Shown: positions 1-11,500, counted from the stretch's first letter. The stretch: DNA of 64,000 nucleotides from Nemertoderma westbladi (GCA_032718475.1 JAUCBJ010006658.1:1-64000), one strand, 5' to 3'. The notes: generated by a model from the sequence alone, not told the origin. A program made the numbers and translations.

Positions 1-480
1 CTAGAAGACATCTTAATTTGGCGGGTTAAACTGCCAAAGGTCTGAAAGCGCGAACAGGAGTACTGTATAATGATATCTTTCTATGGGTAGCATTCCTTCG
101 TTTTCTCCTGAATTTTGTAGCTAGTCGAATCCCCAAACTCACTCCATCCATAAAAATTGCCTTTCCCAGCTGTAACAAAAATGAAAATTATTTAAAAGTA
201 AAAAAATTAAAAGAATCATTTTATGCACTACTGTACTTCAAAAAATTATATATTATTTTATACGATTATACTGTATAATTATTATACTATTACTGAATTA
301 TATACATTATATTATTACTGAATAGCATGTTGGATAAGTCACTTTTACTTCAAGTGATATATTGTTAATAGGCCTATACTTTTATAAACTGTATACACTT
401 GCTCAAATATCAAACTGAATCTTTCTAATGTGATGCTCATTTATACATCATGCATACAATATACATATAATATATATGCC
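1..480. other. AT-rich stretch, no gene seen
   Basis: No open frame here resembles a known protein. The first ~60 bases contain a word meaning 'gcctaagtctgaaagcgcgaacag' in sense only loosely related to the BEL LTR edge sequence found elsewhere in the window (the LTRs carry a similar 'cctttagcagtttaacctgcc' segment in the other orientation), so a short LTR scrap is possible but unproven. Confidence 0.3.
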
Positions 481-615
481 GCCTCCGCTTTGCAGGATAT
501 TGCTTTCGCCGTGAATACCAGTGAGTCTGTGCACCCCATGACTTTCTTAAGACGCCTCTTAAAGGATATTGGCCTTGGAGATGCTGATAATTATGGGGAT
601 ATTATGGGGATATTT
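481..615 (+). pseudogene. RTE-like LINE fragment, C-terminal tail of the RT ORF
   Basis: The DNA matches by eye the 3' coding end of the better copy at 13.5-14.9 kb. It has the 'ctccgctttgcagg' segment (residues LRFAGHCFRRE in the better copy), then jumps over about 40 bases to the MTFLRR-LKD-G-DAD segment. It is a short decayed scrap with an internal deletion and no flanking element structure. The family is the group of RTE-like non-LTR retrotransposons whose RT ends in a conserved R-LRFAGHC-R region. Confidence 0.7.
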
Positions 616-1882
616 TAAGTATTTAATTTACCGCTGTACCATAGGAAGGCTGATCGGTAAATTGGATCAAATTAAAAAATTTATATTCATTCAATCATAT
701 TTTTTAGCATCTTTTTATTACAACAATCTTCGAATTAAATACATACAGTACCGCTCATGTGATAAATTAAAGTTCATATTTTAAGCTAATAACTGTAAAG
801 TTGTGTCATATATTCGATTAGAAATTAAATTATTAACTAATAATAAAATTTTAAATAATCACCTTTAGTGTCTTTGATGGATGGCGGCGTTTATTATTGG
901 TCCCGATACTGTTGAAAAGCATCACAAGATTGACCTCCATCTTCGCAATGTTCACGTATTGAATGTACAGTATGTACCCCATGCCGTACTACAGTATGTG
1001 CCCAATGCCGTTATAAAAATATACAGCAAATAATTGAGACGAAACCAAAATTAATTTAAATTACAGTTATACAATGCCCTATGTTACAGTATATTACACC
1101 GTTGTTCAGTACTACAGTATTGTATACTTTGCTCCTGAGTTCTGTATGAACCAATATACCACTATTTTACATCATACTTGGGCAGTTCCAGTATTGCCTG
1201 TAATTGGATGACTCATCACAGACACTCGTTCCCATAGCGTGGGAAAGTTTTTCGTTCAGGTAATTATTATTTTGAACGGAAAATGCTTAGCATTGAACTG
1301 CTATTGAACTACGGTTATGAAAAACATAGTTTGAACATTTTTTGAACGACAATTTTAAAAATATCTGAACTGAAATTGAACTGGTTAATTTTTATTGGAT
1401 AATAAACATTATTCAAACCTTCACAATAGCTAACGGAAATATAACTTGCCATTTACTAATCGTTACTTTTCAGTATCTGAACTCAAATTGAACTGGTTAA
1501 TGCTTGGGACGCCATTCAAACGTCCAAGAACATTAACGGAAACTTAACTGATACCATTAATGAACGTTACTTTTCAGTTGAAACACCAACACCATTTAGG
1601 CGTTATTATATGGAGACTAATTTAGAACGTTGAAATCTGGTACAGTATGTGCGACGTTTATGGAGTGGACATGTTCTCAACGTCCAAAAGCTGTGTGTGA
1701 ACGTTATGTGCTACCAATGTACCCATGTACCGATGTACCCAATGTGACCGGTACTACTGTACTATGGTACAGCTGTAGGCCGAAATACTGCAAGCTGTCG
1801 CAAACTATCTGACTGTACCGATCCGGTTTAGCCTTACATAACTATAGACCTTTTCTGGTGAATTACACAAACTGTGATAATA
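616..1882. other. Noncoding region upstream of the CR1-like LINE
   Basis: No convincing gene. From about 1255 to 1600 there is a degenerate repeat with recurring words such as TTGAACTGGTTAAT, TAACGGAAA and CGTTACTTTTCAGT, each seen twice about 100-130 bases apart. The last part before 1883 may be the 5' untranslated region or promoter of the LINE; I cannot place its 5' boundary because no target-site duplication was recognised. Confidence 0.4.
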
Positions 1883-2923
1883 ATGGCGCCGACAAAGATA
1901 GATACAAATTCACTTAATGCGCGCATGGACCGGCTCGAAAACCTACTAACTAAAGTATCTAATAACCTAGAGAGAATTGACAACCAACTAAACCCGTCTG
2001 ACGGATCTCCTTCCTTAATACAGTCAATTACTCAACTGAAGCAAGACAATTCAACACTTCGAAAAGATAATGGTAATTTGATATCCGAAATTAACATTTT
2101 ATCTGCGAGAATCGATAAATCTGAACTTGCCAACGATTCCCTTGCCCAGTACGTACGACGTAACAACGTGCTATTCCACGGAATCGAGGAGGGAAATAAC
2201 AAATCCGATAGGTTAGCTATTGAAAGGATCGTAGAGTTTTGCGGGGTCGATATTAATGATATCGACGTATCTCACCGATTAGGTCAACCGAAAGCGGGTA
2301 AGCGTCGTCCAATAGTTGTACGGTTCCTACATCATGCTACTCGTTACGCAATCTTCTCCAGGAAATCCGATTTCAAGGACGGGTTCTATTCGACGGACCA
2401 CCTGACACCATTTCGCGCGGAACTCCTTCGAGAAGCAACGAAATTAAAGAAGGAGGGTAGAATATACGCCGCGTACTCGTCCAACGGAAACGTACAGATT
2501 CGCATTGAACGCGATTCTCTACCGAGAAACATCAACTCATTGCACGATATCAAAGATATTACTGCAAATACATCCACTCATAGTGTTACTCAACGACCGA
2601 ATAAGAAGTCTCTTCAAGGAGGTCCTAGTCGAGACAAACGAGTTACCAGGAGTTCATCTCTAGGGGGTGGCGGGCATTCCAACCGGGATGGTAAGAAGGT
2701 GAATAAGAACGCGCTCCCAGGTTCGTACCCGGCGGTTGATCCGACCCATCCATCTGTGGACGTCAAGCTCTCCTCCAATTCGCCATCGATTAATAACCTG
2801 GAAAGTGAAGACATCATTGTCGACGAAATCGACGCCGTTACCACCTTCCAACAACGCCAGAATAGTTCGCCAATTACTCCCTCTTTAAATCCTTATAACT
2901 CTCTGGACTGTGATGGAAATTAA
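1883..2923 (+). CDS. LINE ORF1 protein (coiled coil plus RRM-like domain)
   Basis: The predicted protein is 346 aa from the ATG at 1883; the frame is open slightly further upstream but only with GTG/ATA codons. Residues ~8-95 are heptad-rich (L-N-A-R-M-D-R-L-E-N-L-L and later L-K-Q-D-N-S-T-L-R), predicting a trimer-forming coiled coil. Residues ~97-170 hold the conserved NNVLFHGI-EG start, an aspartate/histidine HRLGQPK segment and a RPIVVRF strand, as in the RRM-like/C-terminal domains of L1-type ORF1 proteins. The tail from ~225 is Ser/Pro/Asn-rich and basic. ORF1 proteins coat the element RNA as a chaperone. It ends 240 bases before the start of the ORF2 open frame. Alternative reading frames over it on the minus strand are shadows. 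Confidence 0.85.
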   Translation: MAPTKIDTNSLNARMDRLENLLTKVSNNLERIDNQLNPSDGSPSLIQSITQLKQDNSTLRKDNGNLISEINILSARIDKSELANDSLAQYVRRNNVLFHGIEEGNNKSDRLAIERIVEFCGVDINDIDVSHRLGQPKAGKRRPIVVRFLHHATRYAIFSRKSDFKDGFYSTDHLTPFRAELLREATKLKKEGRIYAAYSSNGNVQIRIERDSLPRNINSLHDIKDITANTSTHSVTQRPNKKSLQGGPSRDKRVTRSSSLGGGGHSNRDGKKVNKNALPGSYPAVDPTHPSVDVKLSSNSPSINNLESEDIIVDEIDAVTTFQQRQNSSPITPSLNPYNSLDCDGN

Positions 2924-3163
2924 TACGCATAGGATCCTAGGAAACCCCTAATCTGGTCATCCAGAAAGGCAATTCAAATTATTATTAACTCTTGGAATAA
3001 TTTACAGAATTAATTTAACTGACTTACAATATCACTAGTGGCCCATATATGGTCAGGGCTTAACGGGATGTACTGATTTATTAATATTATATATTATAAC
3101 ATAGTGTATAATATATATCCATTGTATTAAGCGACAGTATGCAGTGTGCAGGCTGTCAGCTGA

Positions 3164-6100
3164 GGCATTATTGCAGGTGGGAAGATTGATACGAACTCTA
3201 ATTGTAGTAATTCATGTGCTCTCTGTTTTTCAGGATTCAAAAATAACGATAATACCATTTTATGCGCGGTGTGTAGAAACAGTTATCACCAGCAGTGTGG
3301 AACTTGCCTGACATATGGAGAAACCGCAGAGCTTGAACAGTCTCAGTTTTTTACGAGTCACTACTGCATTTTTTGTTTACAAGGGATTTTTCCTTTTAGC
3401 GATATTCCGTCTAACGACTATGATATTTTTGGAATTTCCGACGATTTATACTTGCTCAACGAAAATGCTGATAATCCTAGTTTTGCTACTATTGATCCGG
3501 ATAATAACATTCAAAATTTAGCGCGAAATAGCGAATACTATAATGATACTAAATTTAACAGTGAAATCGAGCGTATAGGTTCTCATCATAACTCTTTTTC
3601 TGTATATCACCTAAATTGTAGAAGCCTAAACAATAATCTTTCTTACACTGCTGAATTTTTAAGTACATTAGACGAAGATTTTGATGTTATCACTTTTACT
3701 GAAACATTAGTAGGTGCTAAAGACAATCACTGTAAATTAAAACTTGACAACTATGTAGGACCGCTACTATCAGACAGACCAGAGGGACGTTCCTCAGGTT
3801 CCGGTTGGGGTGTGGGAATTTACATTAAGGATACGCTAACCTTTACGGAACGAGACGACTTGACTGTGTCGGGAATTCATAATAAATGGATCCAAATTAA
3901 AAAATCCAACAATAAGTCCTTAGTGTTAGGTGTAATATACAGACCACCGTCTGTCAATTACAATAATTTTATTAATATTCTAGAACCCGCATTGGCGAAA
4001 GTATCTGATAAAAATATAGATATCGTCCTCACTGGTGACTTCAATGTTAACTTAAACAAAATGACATCAGAAAGTGCACGATACTTACAGATACTTTCAT
4101 CATACGGATTTTCCCAATTAATAAAACAACCCACTCGAATTGCACACGGTGCTAATTCAACGCTTGACCATATTATTACTAATATTACGAATGATTTTAC
4201 TACTGCCGGCGTTTTTTTATCAGAAATTGGCACAACAGACCACCTTGGAACATTTGCGTTATTTCATAATTATTCTGCTTTTTTCAAACAACCCAATACT
4301 AAAATGTGCTATGATTATAGCAAATTTAACTTAAATAGTTTTTTGCTCGACCTTTCATTACCACCTCTCGCAGCTTACCGATCCCATAATATACCGACAG
4401 ATAAAAAATTCGACACTTTTTACAATTCTTTTGATCAATTATGCCAAAAACACTTACCTAAAAAAATAATTACAAAAAGAAAAATTGCACGCAAACCATG
4501 GCTAACTCCTTTGCTAATTAAATCAATTTCTAAAAAAAATAAATTATATGAAAAATATATTAAATCACCGTGTTCTGAAACCCAAAAAGCCTATAAAACA
4601 TATCGTAATAATTTAACGACTGTAATCAGAGCCGCTGAAAAATCATTCTATAATCAAGAATTTTTAAAAAACAAAGGAAATATGCGCAAGACGTGGTCTG
4701 TAATTAACTCTGTATTACACAAAAATAAGAAATCCCTAAGCCCTACCAAAATTGCTTTCAGAACAGAAGTAGGGGCAAAAATAACGTCTGATCCCCATAA
4801 AATAGCATCTATTTTCAACGAACATTTTTCAACTATTGGACCAAAACTTGCCAGTACAATACCCCGATCTAACCGATGCCCTACCCGCCACATTAACCAT
4901 CGACACTCGAATTCATTTACTCTTATTGAAACTTCTGTAGCTGAAATTCACTACCTACTTTTACAAATAAATGAAAACAGCGCTACTAATGACAACTTTC
5001 CCAGTAAATTATTAAAAATTGCTGCTGAACACATTGCACCTCATCTAGCATATTTATTTAACCTATGTATCACAACAGGTCATTATCCAGTTTCTCTTAA
5101 ACAATCTAAAATAATCCCATGTTTTAAGGGGGGTGATCCACTAGATTCTAATAACTATAGGCCAATATCATTATTGCCAGTTTTTACAAAAATTCTAGAA
5201 CAGGTTATATACTCACAGCTTCAATCTTATTTAGATCGTTTCTGTATTTTGACTGCATCACAATTCGGTTTTCGAAAGAGGATTTCTACGGCTTCGGCTA
5301 TTCTAACGGTTACAGAAAAAATTAGATTTCACCTTGACTCAAAAGAATCTATCTGCGCAATTTATCTAGATTTAAAAAAAGCGTTTGATACGCTGAACCA
5401 CTCTACCTTATTTAAAAAATTAGAATCTTACGGAATTCGAGGCACCCCCCAGACTTTACTTAGGAGTTTTCTAACAGACCGTACACAATCAGTATCCTTA
5501 AATGGCGTAATCTCACCCACTCTTCCGGTAACCTGCGGAACGCCCCAGGGTTCAGTCCTTTCACCATTGCTGTTTCTTTTATATGTGAACGACTTACCGG
5601 ACGCATCCAAATTTTTGACAACTTTATTTGCCGACGATACGACGTTACTGGGCTTCAATTCAGACTTAAATTTATTGATTAACAACACAAACACTGAACT
5701 GGAAAAAATTTCGGACTGGCTTATAGACAACTCATTATCACTTAATCTTAGTAAAACAGAATACTCTATTTTTAGTAACAAAAACTGTCTTGGACTACCG
5801 AAAGTTAAAATTAAAGCCAATGAAATTACTAAGGTAAATAGCACTAAGTACTTAGGTATCTTTATCGATGACAATTTGAGCTGGAAAACGCATATAAATT
5901 ACATCCTTAAAAAAATATCTAGATCCTCCGGACTTTTTTATAAATTAAGACACTTTTTCCCAAGCCAAATTTTACGTACGCTGTATTATACATTAATTAA
6001 TCCTTACATCACTTATGGAATTCTTGCTTGGGGTACTGCCTGCAAATCAATAACACGTCCACTAAGAATTAAAGTTAATAAAATCTTGCGTTGCATAACA

Positions 6101-6457
6101 TTTAGTGACTACCGGGCTCACTCTGTGCCACTTTACAAATCACTAAATGTTTTGCCAATCGAATCTATATTTGAATTACAATTAGGCCAGTTAATGTACG
6201 ATATATCAAAATCTTCTAATAATCACCCTCTTTCAAATTTTTTTACTAAATTGTCTGATATTCATTTATATAACACCCGTTCATCTACTTTAGGCAAATT
6301 CGTAGTACCGTTAACCCGTCTCAATGTAGCACACCAAGGATTATCAGTCACTGGGCCAGTATTGTGGAACAGTCTCCCCTCTAGTCTAATTATTAGCAAA
6401 TCTAAATTTTCATTTAAACGTCAATTTAAAACATACCTATTTGAACACATGACGTAA
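3164..6457 (+). CDS. LINE ORF2: PHD finger, endonuclease, reverse transcriptase
   Basis: The frame is open from 3164 to the stop at 6455-6457, but no ATG lies upstream of the first domain. Numbering from the GTG at 3269: a PHD-like C4HC3 finger spans the region just before it to residue ~37 (C-x2-C ... C-AVC ... YH-x2-C ... C-IFC). The endonuclease runs ~105-345 with YHLNCRSLNN, FTETLVG, GVIYRPP, LTGDFNVNLN, LDHIITN and TDHLGTF, so the catalytic N, E, D, N, D and H residues are all visible. The reverse transcriptase (~575-880) has NYRPISLLP, QFGFRKR, YLDLKKAFD, GTPQGSVLSPLLF, and FADD at ~786. The C-terminal region contains GPVLWNSLP. All motifs look intact, so the enzyme may be functional. 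The missing ATG is the one oddity; a short ATG frame at 3139 (MQCAGCQ...) in another frame could supply the start through a frameshift or a sequence error. Confidence 0.88.
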   Translation, partial: GIIAGGKIDTNSNCSNSCALCFSGFKNNDNTILCAVCRNSYHQQCGTCLTYGETAELEQSQFFTSHYCIFCLQGIFPFSDIPSNDYDIFGISDDLYLLNENADNPSFATIDPDNNIQNLARNSEYYNDTKFNSEIERIGSHHNSFSVYHLNCRSLNNNLSYTAEFLSTLDEDFDVITFTETLVGAKDNHCKLKLDNYVGPLLSDRPEGRSSGSGWGVGIYIKDTLTFTERDDLTVSGIHNKWIQIKKSNNKSLVLGVIYRPPSVNYNNFINILEPALAKVSDKNIDIVLTGDFNVNLNKMTSESARYLQILSSYGFSQLIKQPTRIAHGANSTLDHIITNITNDFTTAGVFLSEIGTTDHLGTFALFHNYSAFFKQPNTKMCYDYSKFNLNSFLLDLSLPPLAAYRSHNIPTDKKFDTFYNSFDQLCQKHLPKKIITKRKIARKPWLTPLLIKSISKKNKLYEKYIKSPCSETQKAYKTYRNNLTTVIRAAEKSFYNQEFLKNKGNMRKTWSVINSVLHKNKKSLSPTKIAFRTEVGAKITSDPHKIASIFNEHFSTIGPKLASTIPRSNRCPTRHINHRHSNSFTLIETSVAEIHYLLLQINENSATNDNFPSKLLKIAAEHIAPHLAYLFNLCITTGHYPVSLKQSKIIPCFKGGDPLDSNNYRPISLLPVFTKILEQVIYSQLQSYLDRFCILTASQFGFRKRISTASAILTVTEKIRFHLDSKESICAIYLDLKKAFDTLNHSTLFKKLESYGIRGTPQTLLRSFLTDRTQSVSLNGVISPTLPVTCGTPQGSVLSPLLFLLYVNDLPDASKFLTTLFADDTTLLGFNSDLNLLINNTNTELEKISDWLIDNSLSLNLSKTEYSIFSNKNCLGLPKVKIKANEITKVNSTKYLGIFIDDNLSWKTHINYILKKISRSSGLFYKLRHFFPSQILRTLYYTLINPYITYGILAWGTACKSITRPLRIKVNKILRCITFSDYRAHSVPLYKSLNVLPIESIFELQLGQLMYDISKSSNNHPLSNFFTKLSDIHLYNTRSSTLGKFVVPLTRLNVAHQGLSVTGPVLWNSLPSSLIISKSKFSFKRQFKTYLFEHMT

Positions 6458-6866
6458 CGTCATAATAATACATTACACAATATCTCCCTATATGTCTGGC
6501 TCTATCTTATTATATTTCCTTCTCACATACACTGCGACTGGACTGTTTCTTCACTACAGTGTATTGTAAAATGGTTAATTAAATTATTATATTTCCTTGT
6601 GATCCTGATCAACAATTATTAAAGGTTTATAACAGTTCTTATTTTATCTTTTTTCAAATATATAATACTTAGTTACATATACAGTACATTTACCCTTGGT
6701 CGGTTGGCAGCCTCGACTAGCCTGGCTATTGCTGCAACCCTTACCAACCCACCGCCTCGCACACTGCATACACATTTTCTTTTTATTCCATTACAACTAA
6801 ACTGTGCTTTGGTGATGGTTCTAATTATAACATTTTCCTATAAATAACAATAAATAAATAACAATA

Positions 6867-7314
6867 CTAGGGGCAGCCTATATGTAGAAATATGACAGCC
6901 GGTAAAGTGAAACATTTTCTGTAGACAGACTCGGTTGCAACACATTCAGGCGGTCAGACACGCTGAGATTCACGACTTCTGAACTTTGGTAGGCAATAGG
7001 CATGGCCATGGAATACGCATGTAGTCAGTATGACACTCGGTAAAGTGAAACATTTTAGCTGTGTGCCGATCCCCATTCGAAATGCAGTGCATATATTTAG
7101 GCCCTATTAGGTATGGTGGTACCGTCAGACTGCAGACCGTCTAAGGGTTTATAGTGTATGCTACAGGTACAGTAGGTACCATTTCACAGTAGGTGCGATT
7201 TCTAGAATAGATATACAATTAAATTTACCTACTGTACGAGCTGGCGAGACATATTTTTATTTTCATTTTATTTACCGGTACCGGTTAAATATACGGTATC
7301 GACCGTGGTATCTA
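6867..7314. other. Spacer between two LINE copies, with a ~139-bp partial duplication
   Basis: No gene. The string CGGTAAAGTGAAACATTTT occurs at about 6900 and again about 139 bases later (near 7039), each preceded by 'tatgaca', so a short tandem duplication is likely. The rest is unremarkable. Confidence 0.4.
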
Positions 7315-8897
7315 CACTGAAGCAAAATTTAACACAGAAATAAAAGAACTAAGAAACTCCTCCCTCAAAATTTTCCATCAAAATTGTTGCAGCTTGCCAA
7401 AAAATCTACCCTATATAACAGACTTTCTTTTAACCCTGAATCAAAATTTTGATATTTTAACCTTTACAGAAACATTTTTATGTGAAGACGACCTACTTAG
7501 TAAAATAGAAATTCCGCGCTATAAATTACCTTTTTTTAGATAACCGATCATCTGGGGTTCTGAAACGCGGTGGGGCGGCAATATTTGTCAAAGATAGCCT
7601 TGAGGCTACTGAGCGTCCTGACTTGAAAATAAGCAGCCTTGAAAACTCTTGGGTACAAATTAAGAGACACCAAGTTCTAAACCACTAATTGTAGGTACAA
7701 TATCTACCGTCCTGAATCTACCACTGCTGCTGATTTTCTATCTCTTCTAGAATCTAATCTATCCCTACTAGCTTCTCGCAACTATGACGTAATTATTACT
7801 GGTAACGTAAACATTAATCTGCTAAAGAATGGACCAATCCGTAATTCATATATCGATCTGATTAACTCATACGGTTTTCTTCAACTAATCAATCACCCCA
7901 CTCATGTTTTTCACAGTGAACTTCCCAACTAAACATTACATTCGGAAACCCTAATTGACCACATTCTCACTGATATAACAACTTCTACCAGCACTGCCGG
8001 ACCCTTTAACTGCAAAATTGGAACTTCTGACCATCGGCCAACCTTCGCTATCTTCCAAAAAATTTCATGCCTCTTTAAATGTAACAAAAATATTACGACA
8101 TACGATTACTCAAAATTTTCGAAACATGGTTTTTTGAAAGACATCCAATCAGAACAATCATGGTCCTACAAGTCTCCTACTGTACGCAACTGCGAAAAGT
8201 TTGATACATTTTACAATAACCTTGAAAACATATGTTCCAAACATCTCACCAAAAAAACCATAACACCTTATAAAGAATTATCAAAACCATGGATGACTCA
8301 TCACTTACTCGATTGCACTATAACAAAAAATAAACTATATCACGCCAATATAAAAAATCCGACGTCAACACATTTCACCACATATAAAAATTATAGGAAC
8401 ACCCTCACAAGCATCCTACGCAATGCGGTAAAAAAACTATTACGCCCATCAATTTGAATTGAATTCAGGTAACACGAAAAAAACATGGCTCATTATAAAC
8501 TCCGCGCTCCATAGGTCTAAAAATTTAAAAACACCGACAAAGCTAACAACATGTTCCAACAATACCACGGTAACGTAACTGACCCTCATAAGATTGCAGA
8601 CACCCTCAACTCCCACTTTACCTCCGTAGGTCCTATTCTAGCTAATGAAGTACCTAAATCTTCCCGCTCACCTCTACGCTATATAAACTACACTCGCTCA
8701 AATTCTTTTACGTTAATAGAAACCACACCTGTAGAAGTCGAATACAACTTACTACACCTAGATCCAAAATCTTCTTCCAACGACAACATCCCCGTCAAAT
8801 TACTACTCTCAGTCGCTAAACCCTTATCACTACACCTCAGTTATCTAATTAATATTTCTATCAAACAAGGTTTTTCCCTAATGCACTTAATGTCGTA
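7315..8897 (+). pseudogene. Decayed CR1/L2-like LINE ORF2 (endonuclease to early RT)
   Basis: Translating in shifting frames gives a relative of the ORF2 at 3.2-6.5 kb. Visible pieces are an endonuclease start (FHQNCCSLPKN, FTETFL), GGAAIFVKD, TIYRPEST, VIITGNVNINL, IDHILTDI and GTSDHRPTFAIF, then the linker (FDTFYNN, KPWMTHHLL, YKNYRNTL) and the region before the RT (DPHKIADTLNSHFTSVGP, NSFTLIETTPVEVEY, NDNIPVKLL). Frameshifts or stops occur near 7540, 7685, 7930, 8457 and ~8550. The catalytic GDFN motif reads GNVN. Homology stops near 8880 before the RT palm, so there is no catalytic YxDD. It is a sister family rather than a direct copy, as the proteins differ at many positions. Confidence 0.85.
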
Positions 8898-9545
8898 GCC
8901 TTATACTATAAGTAATAGAACCCGCATCAGCCAACACTTTGGTATGCATGGCTCGCCCCTTTTATTGAACTGTCAGACTGTATGTTAGTACAGTACACCA
9001 CGGCCTATAAGAAGCCGTGGCCCCATACCAGTATACAGTAGGCCTATGATATATATATGTTTACTTGCTTATATTATATCAGTTGGGTATTCTCAGCGAG
9101 ATTTCGCTGCTTTGTGAAACCAAATCTCGCTGCCTATTTCCTCACAATTGCAGCCAAATCGGGTTGCCTTTGAGATCTCCGAACATCAAAGGATGCCCGA
9201 CTTGCTACTTGAGATCTGCTAGACATACCTGCTGGGATATGAGTGACATCTTTCTGAGTCTCAATTGCCTAACTACAAACTTCCCCAAGCCGTAGGTATC
9301 ACGTACCTAATAGCAACAGACTCAGACTCCCAAATGGCCACTGGGCTTTAGTCAGATTGATGAATAGGATGGCCGCATCTACCTACAGTAGGTCCAGAGG
9401 TCTATACCAGTATAGAGCTGTGATGTAACTCCTACATGTCTTACTACCAGCGAGGCTTTGTATTCACTTTCACAGGTTTCGTATATCAGTATAATCCTAT
9501 TATATCGCTTAACAATCATGCATTAATATGCTAATATGCAGTATG
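8898..9545. other. No gene; contains a dispersed CAGCGAGATTT repeat
   Basis: Nothing coding is supported. At ~9078-9137 the sequence reads 'cagttgggtattctcagcg' followed by 'agatttcgctg' and, after a gap, 'ccaaatctcgctg'. The reverse complement of this recurs at ~16840-16897, so it is one end of a dispersed repeat. Confidence 0.45.
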
Positions 9546-9880
9546 CACTACTACTAGGATCGGCATGCTGCATTGCAGCTGCATTTTTAAGAATGCTGTG
9601 CCGGCTTGTCAACAAAATTGCACCGCCACAACTCCCTATCACCCATGACATTTGCTAGATCATCCGCATCTTTAAGGCCAGTGTCCTTTAAGATGCGTCT
9701 CAAGAAAGTCATGGGCTGTCCACCATGCTTATTCACTCCATGAGGCTGCCAAAGTACAAGATTATGCACTGGCTGGTCCTCACGGCGAAAGCAATGTCCT
9801 GCAAAGCGGAGGCGATTTTGTTCTAGTGTCAAGCTTGGGGGAACCAATGAGACACCTCCAATGCAGTATGCACACTTCAG
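9546..9880 (-). pseudogene. RTE-like LINE 3' end with (TAG)n tail
   Basis: On the minus strand this encodes the last ~95 residues of the RTE-like RT ORF (IGGVSLVPPSLTLEQNRLRF, AGHCFRREDQPVHNLVLWQP, then KDTGLKDADDLANVMGDREL) followed by the same short 3' untranslated region as the copy at 14.8 kb. It ends at the ACTACTACTAGG on the plus strand, which is the (TAG)n tail of the element. The copy is severely 5'-truncated, as is usual for LINE insertions. No frameshift is visible in this short piece. Confidence 0.85.
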
Positions 9881-10770
9881 CACTTACAGTAGAGAATCAG
9901 AAATTGAATACATATCTGTATAAGTAAGTGAATAAGCGTGTATGTATAGATGTACTGACTTCAGTTAGGGAGCACTACCCAGAATGGGGGTGGACGGACA
10001 CCCTGAAAGGGGGTGGACAACTGTCGTCAACTGAGCAATTTTTGACTTGAATTTGTATGTAAAATTACAAAAATCAAGTACGAAAGTTTCGTGTTCGGTA
10101 CGTTATATTGAAATTTATATCATTAGATAGAGCATATCGAAATACATATTTTGTATGTACAAAAATAAATTTCTATGTATAGAAAAAGTTTTATTAGCAA
10201 ATGAAGATGATCCACCCCGTTTCGCAGTGGACAGTCACTTTTTTAACAGCACACAAAAGCCAAGCGGCACTGCCTTTCAACTAGTCTGGAGAAGTGTGTA
10301 GTGGAGATAGAGATGCCTGATAATTGACAGATGCAGTTCTGGCAGAGAGCTCTCTTTATATTTAGGCTATTGAGGTATTGAGCTGTTTAATGGATTGGTT
10401 GTTGGAGACAATTAAATTGAACCAGTACACTGTTGCATTACATTACATAAAATACTGCTGCTACTACCAAGACCCACTCTACTACTAATAACACAAAACA
10501 CCTCACCATGCAGCCATGCCCATGACTAAGAACCAAAGAGACTAAAAGATGGGACTGCAATTAAAGAGTTTATTGATTGCTATTAACTGATTAAGTTAAG
10601 GAATATTTATGCTACAATTTCCAGGAAATGGAATACGGTATAGCCTACATTATTTATTTTGATAAATGATTATATATGCAGATAGGCCTATGTGACATAT
10701 TGTTACTTAAATTATTTATTTATTTTAATAAAATTGAATGGAAGAATGGGGGGTGGGGGATGATCAAGGG
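9881..10770. other. No gene seen
   Basis: Mixed-composition sequence with stops in all frames; nothing recognised. It leads into a long G run at 10771-10793. Confidence 0.4.
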
Positions 10771-10793
10771 GAGGGGGGGGGGGGGGGGGGGGG
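10771..10793. repeat. Poly-G tract
   Basis: A run of more than 20 guanines, preceded by G-rich sequence from 10747. The true length may differ because long homopolymers are hard to sequence. Confidence 0.9.
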
Positions 10794-10949
10794 AGACTCG
10801 ACGCAATCAAAATTAAATCATCTCCAGGGGAAAATCGATGCAAATGACAGCTTATTACGCAATTGCACAAATGACGCAATTCCTTGGCGAATTTGAATAT
10901 TGTCTCCGCGAATTAACAATGTTAATTATTTTGTTCGACATTAAATAAT

Positions 10950-11500
10950 CAGGGGGGACAATAAATTGGGGGACAATTGTCCCCCAATTGCCAATGACAC
11001 TTACCCACAAATGATAAGATATTGTGGGGGGTAATTGCCCAGGGGGCAATTGTCCTCAGGGGGTAATGGTCCTCGGGGGCAATTGTCCAGGGGGCAATTG
11101 TCCGGGGGGCAATTGTCCTCAGGGCAATTATCCCTGGGGAACAATTGTCCTCCCTCACAGCCTCAGGGTGCAATTGTCTGCGGGGGCAATTTTCTGGGGG
11201 GCAATTGTAGGGGGAAATTGTCCACAGGGCTGCAGGGGGCAATCGTCCTCAAGGGATATTGCCCAGGGGGCAATTGTTCGGTGAGCAATGGTCCAAGGGG
11301 CAATTATCCAATTGGCAATTGTCCAAGGGGCAATTATCCAATTGGCAATTGTCCAAGGGGCAATTATCCAATTGGCAATTGTTCAAGGGGCAATTGTCCT
11401 CAGGGTTGCAGGGGGCAATCGTCCTCAGGGGCAATTGTTCTCAGGGCAAATATCCCCGGGGAGCAATTGTCCTCAGGGGGCAATTGTCTGCTGCTGCTGC
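10950..11500 (+). repeat. CAATTG minisatellite (G-rich, unit ~17-30 bp)
   Basis: The motif GGGGGCAATTGTCC and variants recur more than 25 times. From ~11280 to 11410 a clean higher-order unit of 30 bases is repeated three times (GGGGCAATTATCC then AATTGGCAATTGTCC). The array starts with a perfect 26-base palindrome at 10964-10989 whose centre is ACAATTGT between runs of G and C. Open frames across it translate to repetitive GNCPRG or AIVQG strings on both strands and are not genes. Confidence 0.93.

Larger units (their letters stand above)
1860..6866 (+). mobile_element. Near-complete CR1/L2-like non-LTR retrotransposon
   Basis: Two long open frames in LINE order (ORF1 nucleic-acid binding, ORF2 endonuclease plus reverse transcriptase) lie on the same strand, 240 bases apart. 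After ORF2 there is a ~380-base 3' region ending in a simple AT-rich tail of ATAAATAACAAT-type units around 6838-6866, which I take as the 3' terminus. The 5' boundary is a guess. The PHD finger at the start of ORF2, the single apurinic-type endonuclease and the C-terminal GP-x-LWNSLP motif place it in the CR1/L2/Crack/Daphne group. Both frames are uninterrupted, so this is a young copy. Confidence 0.8.
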
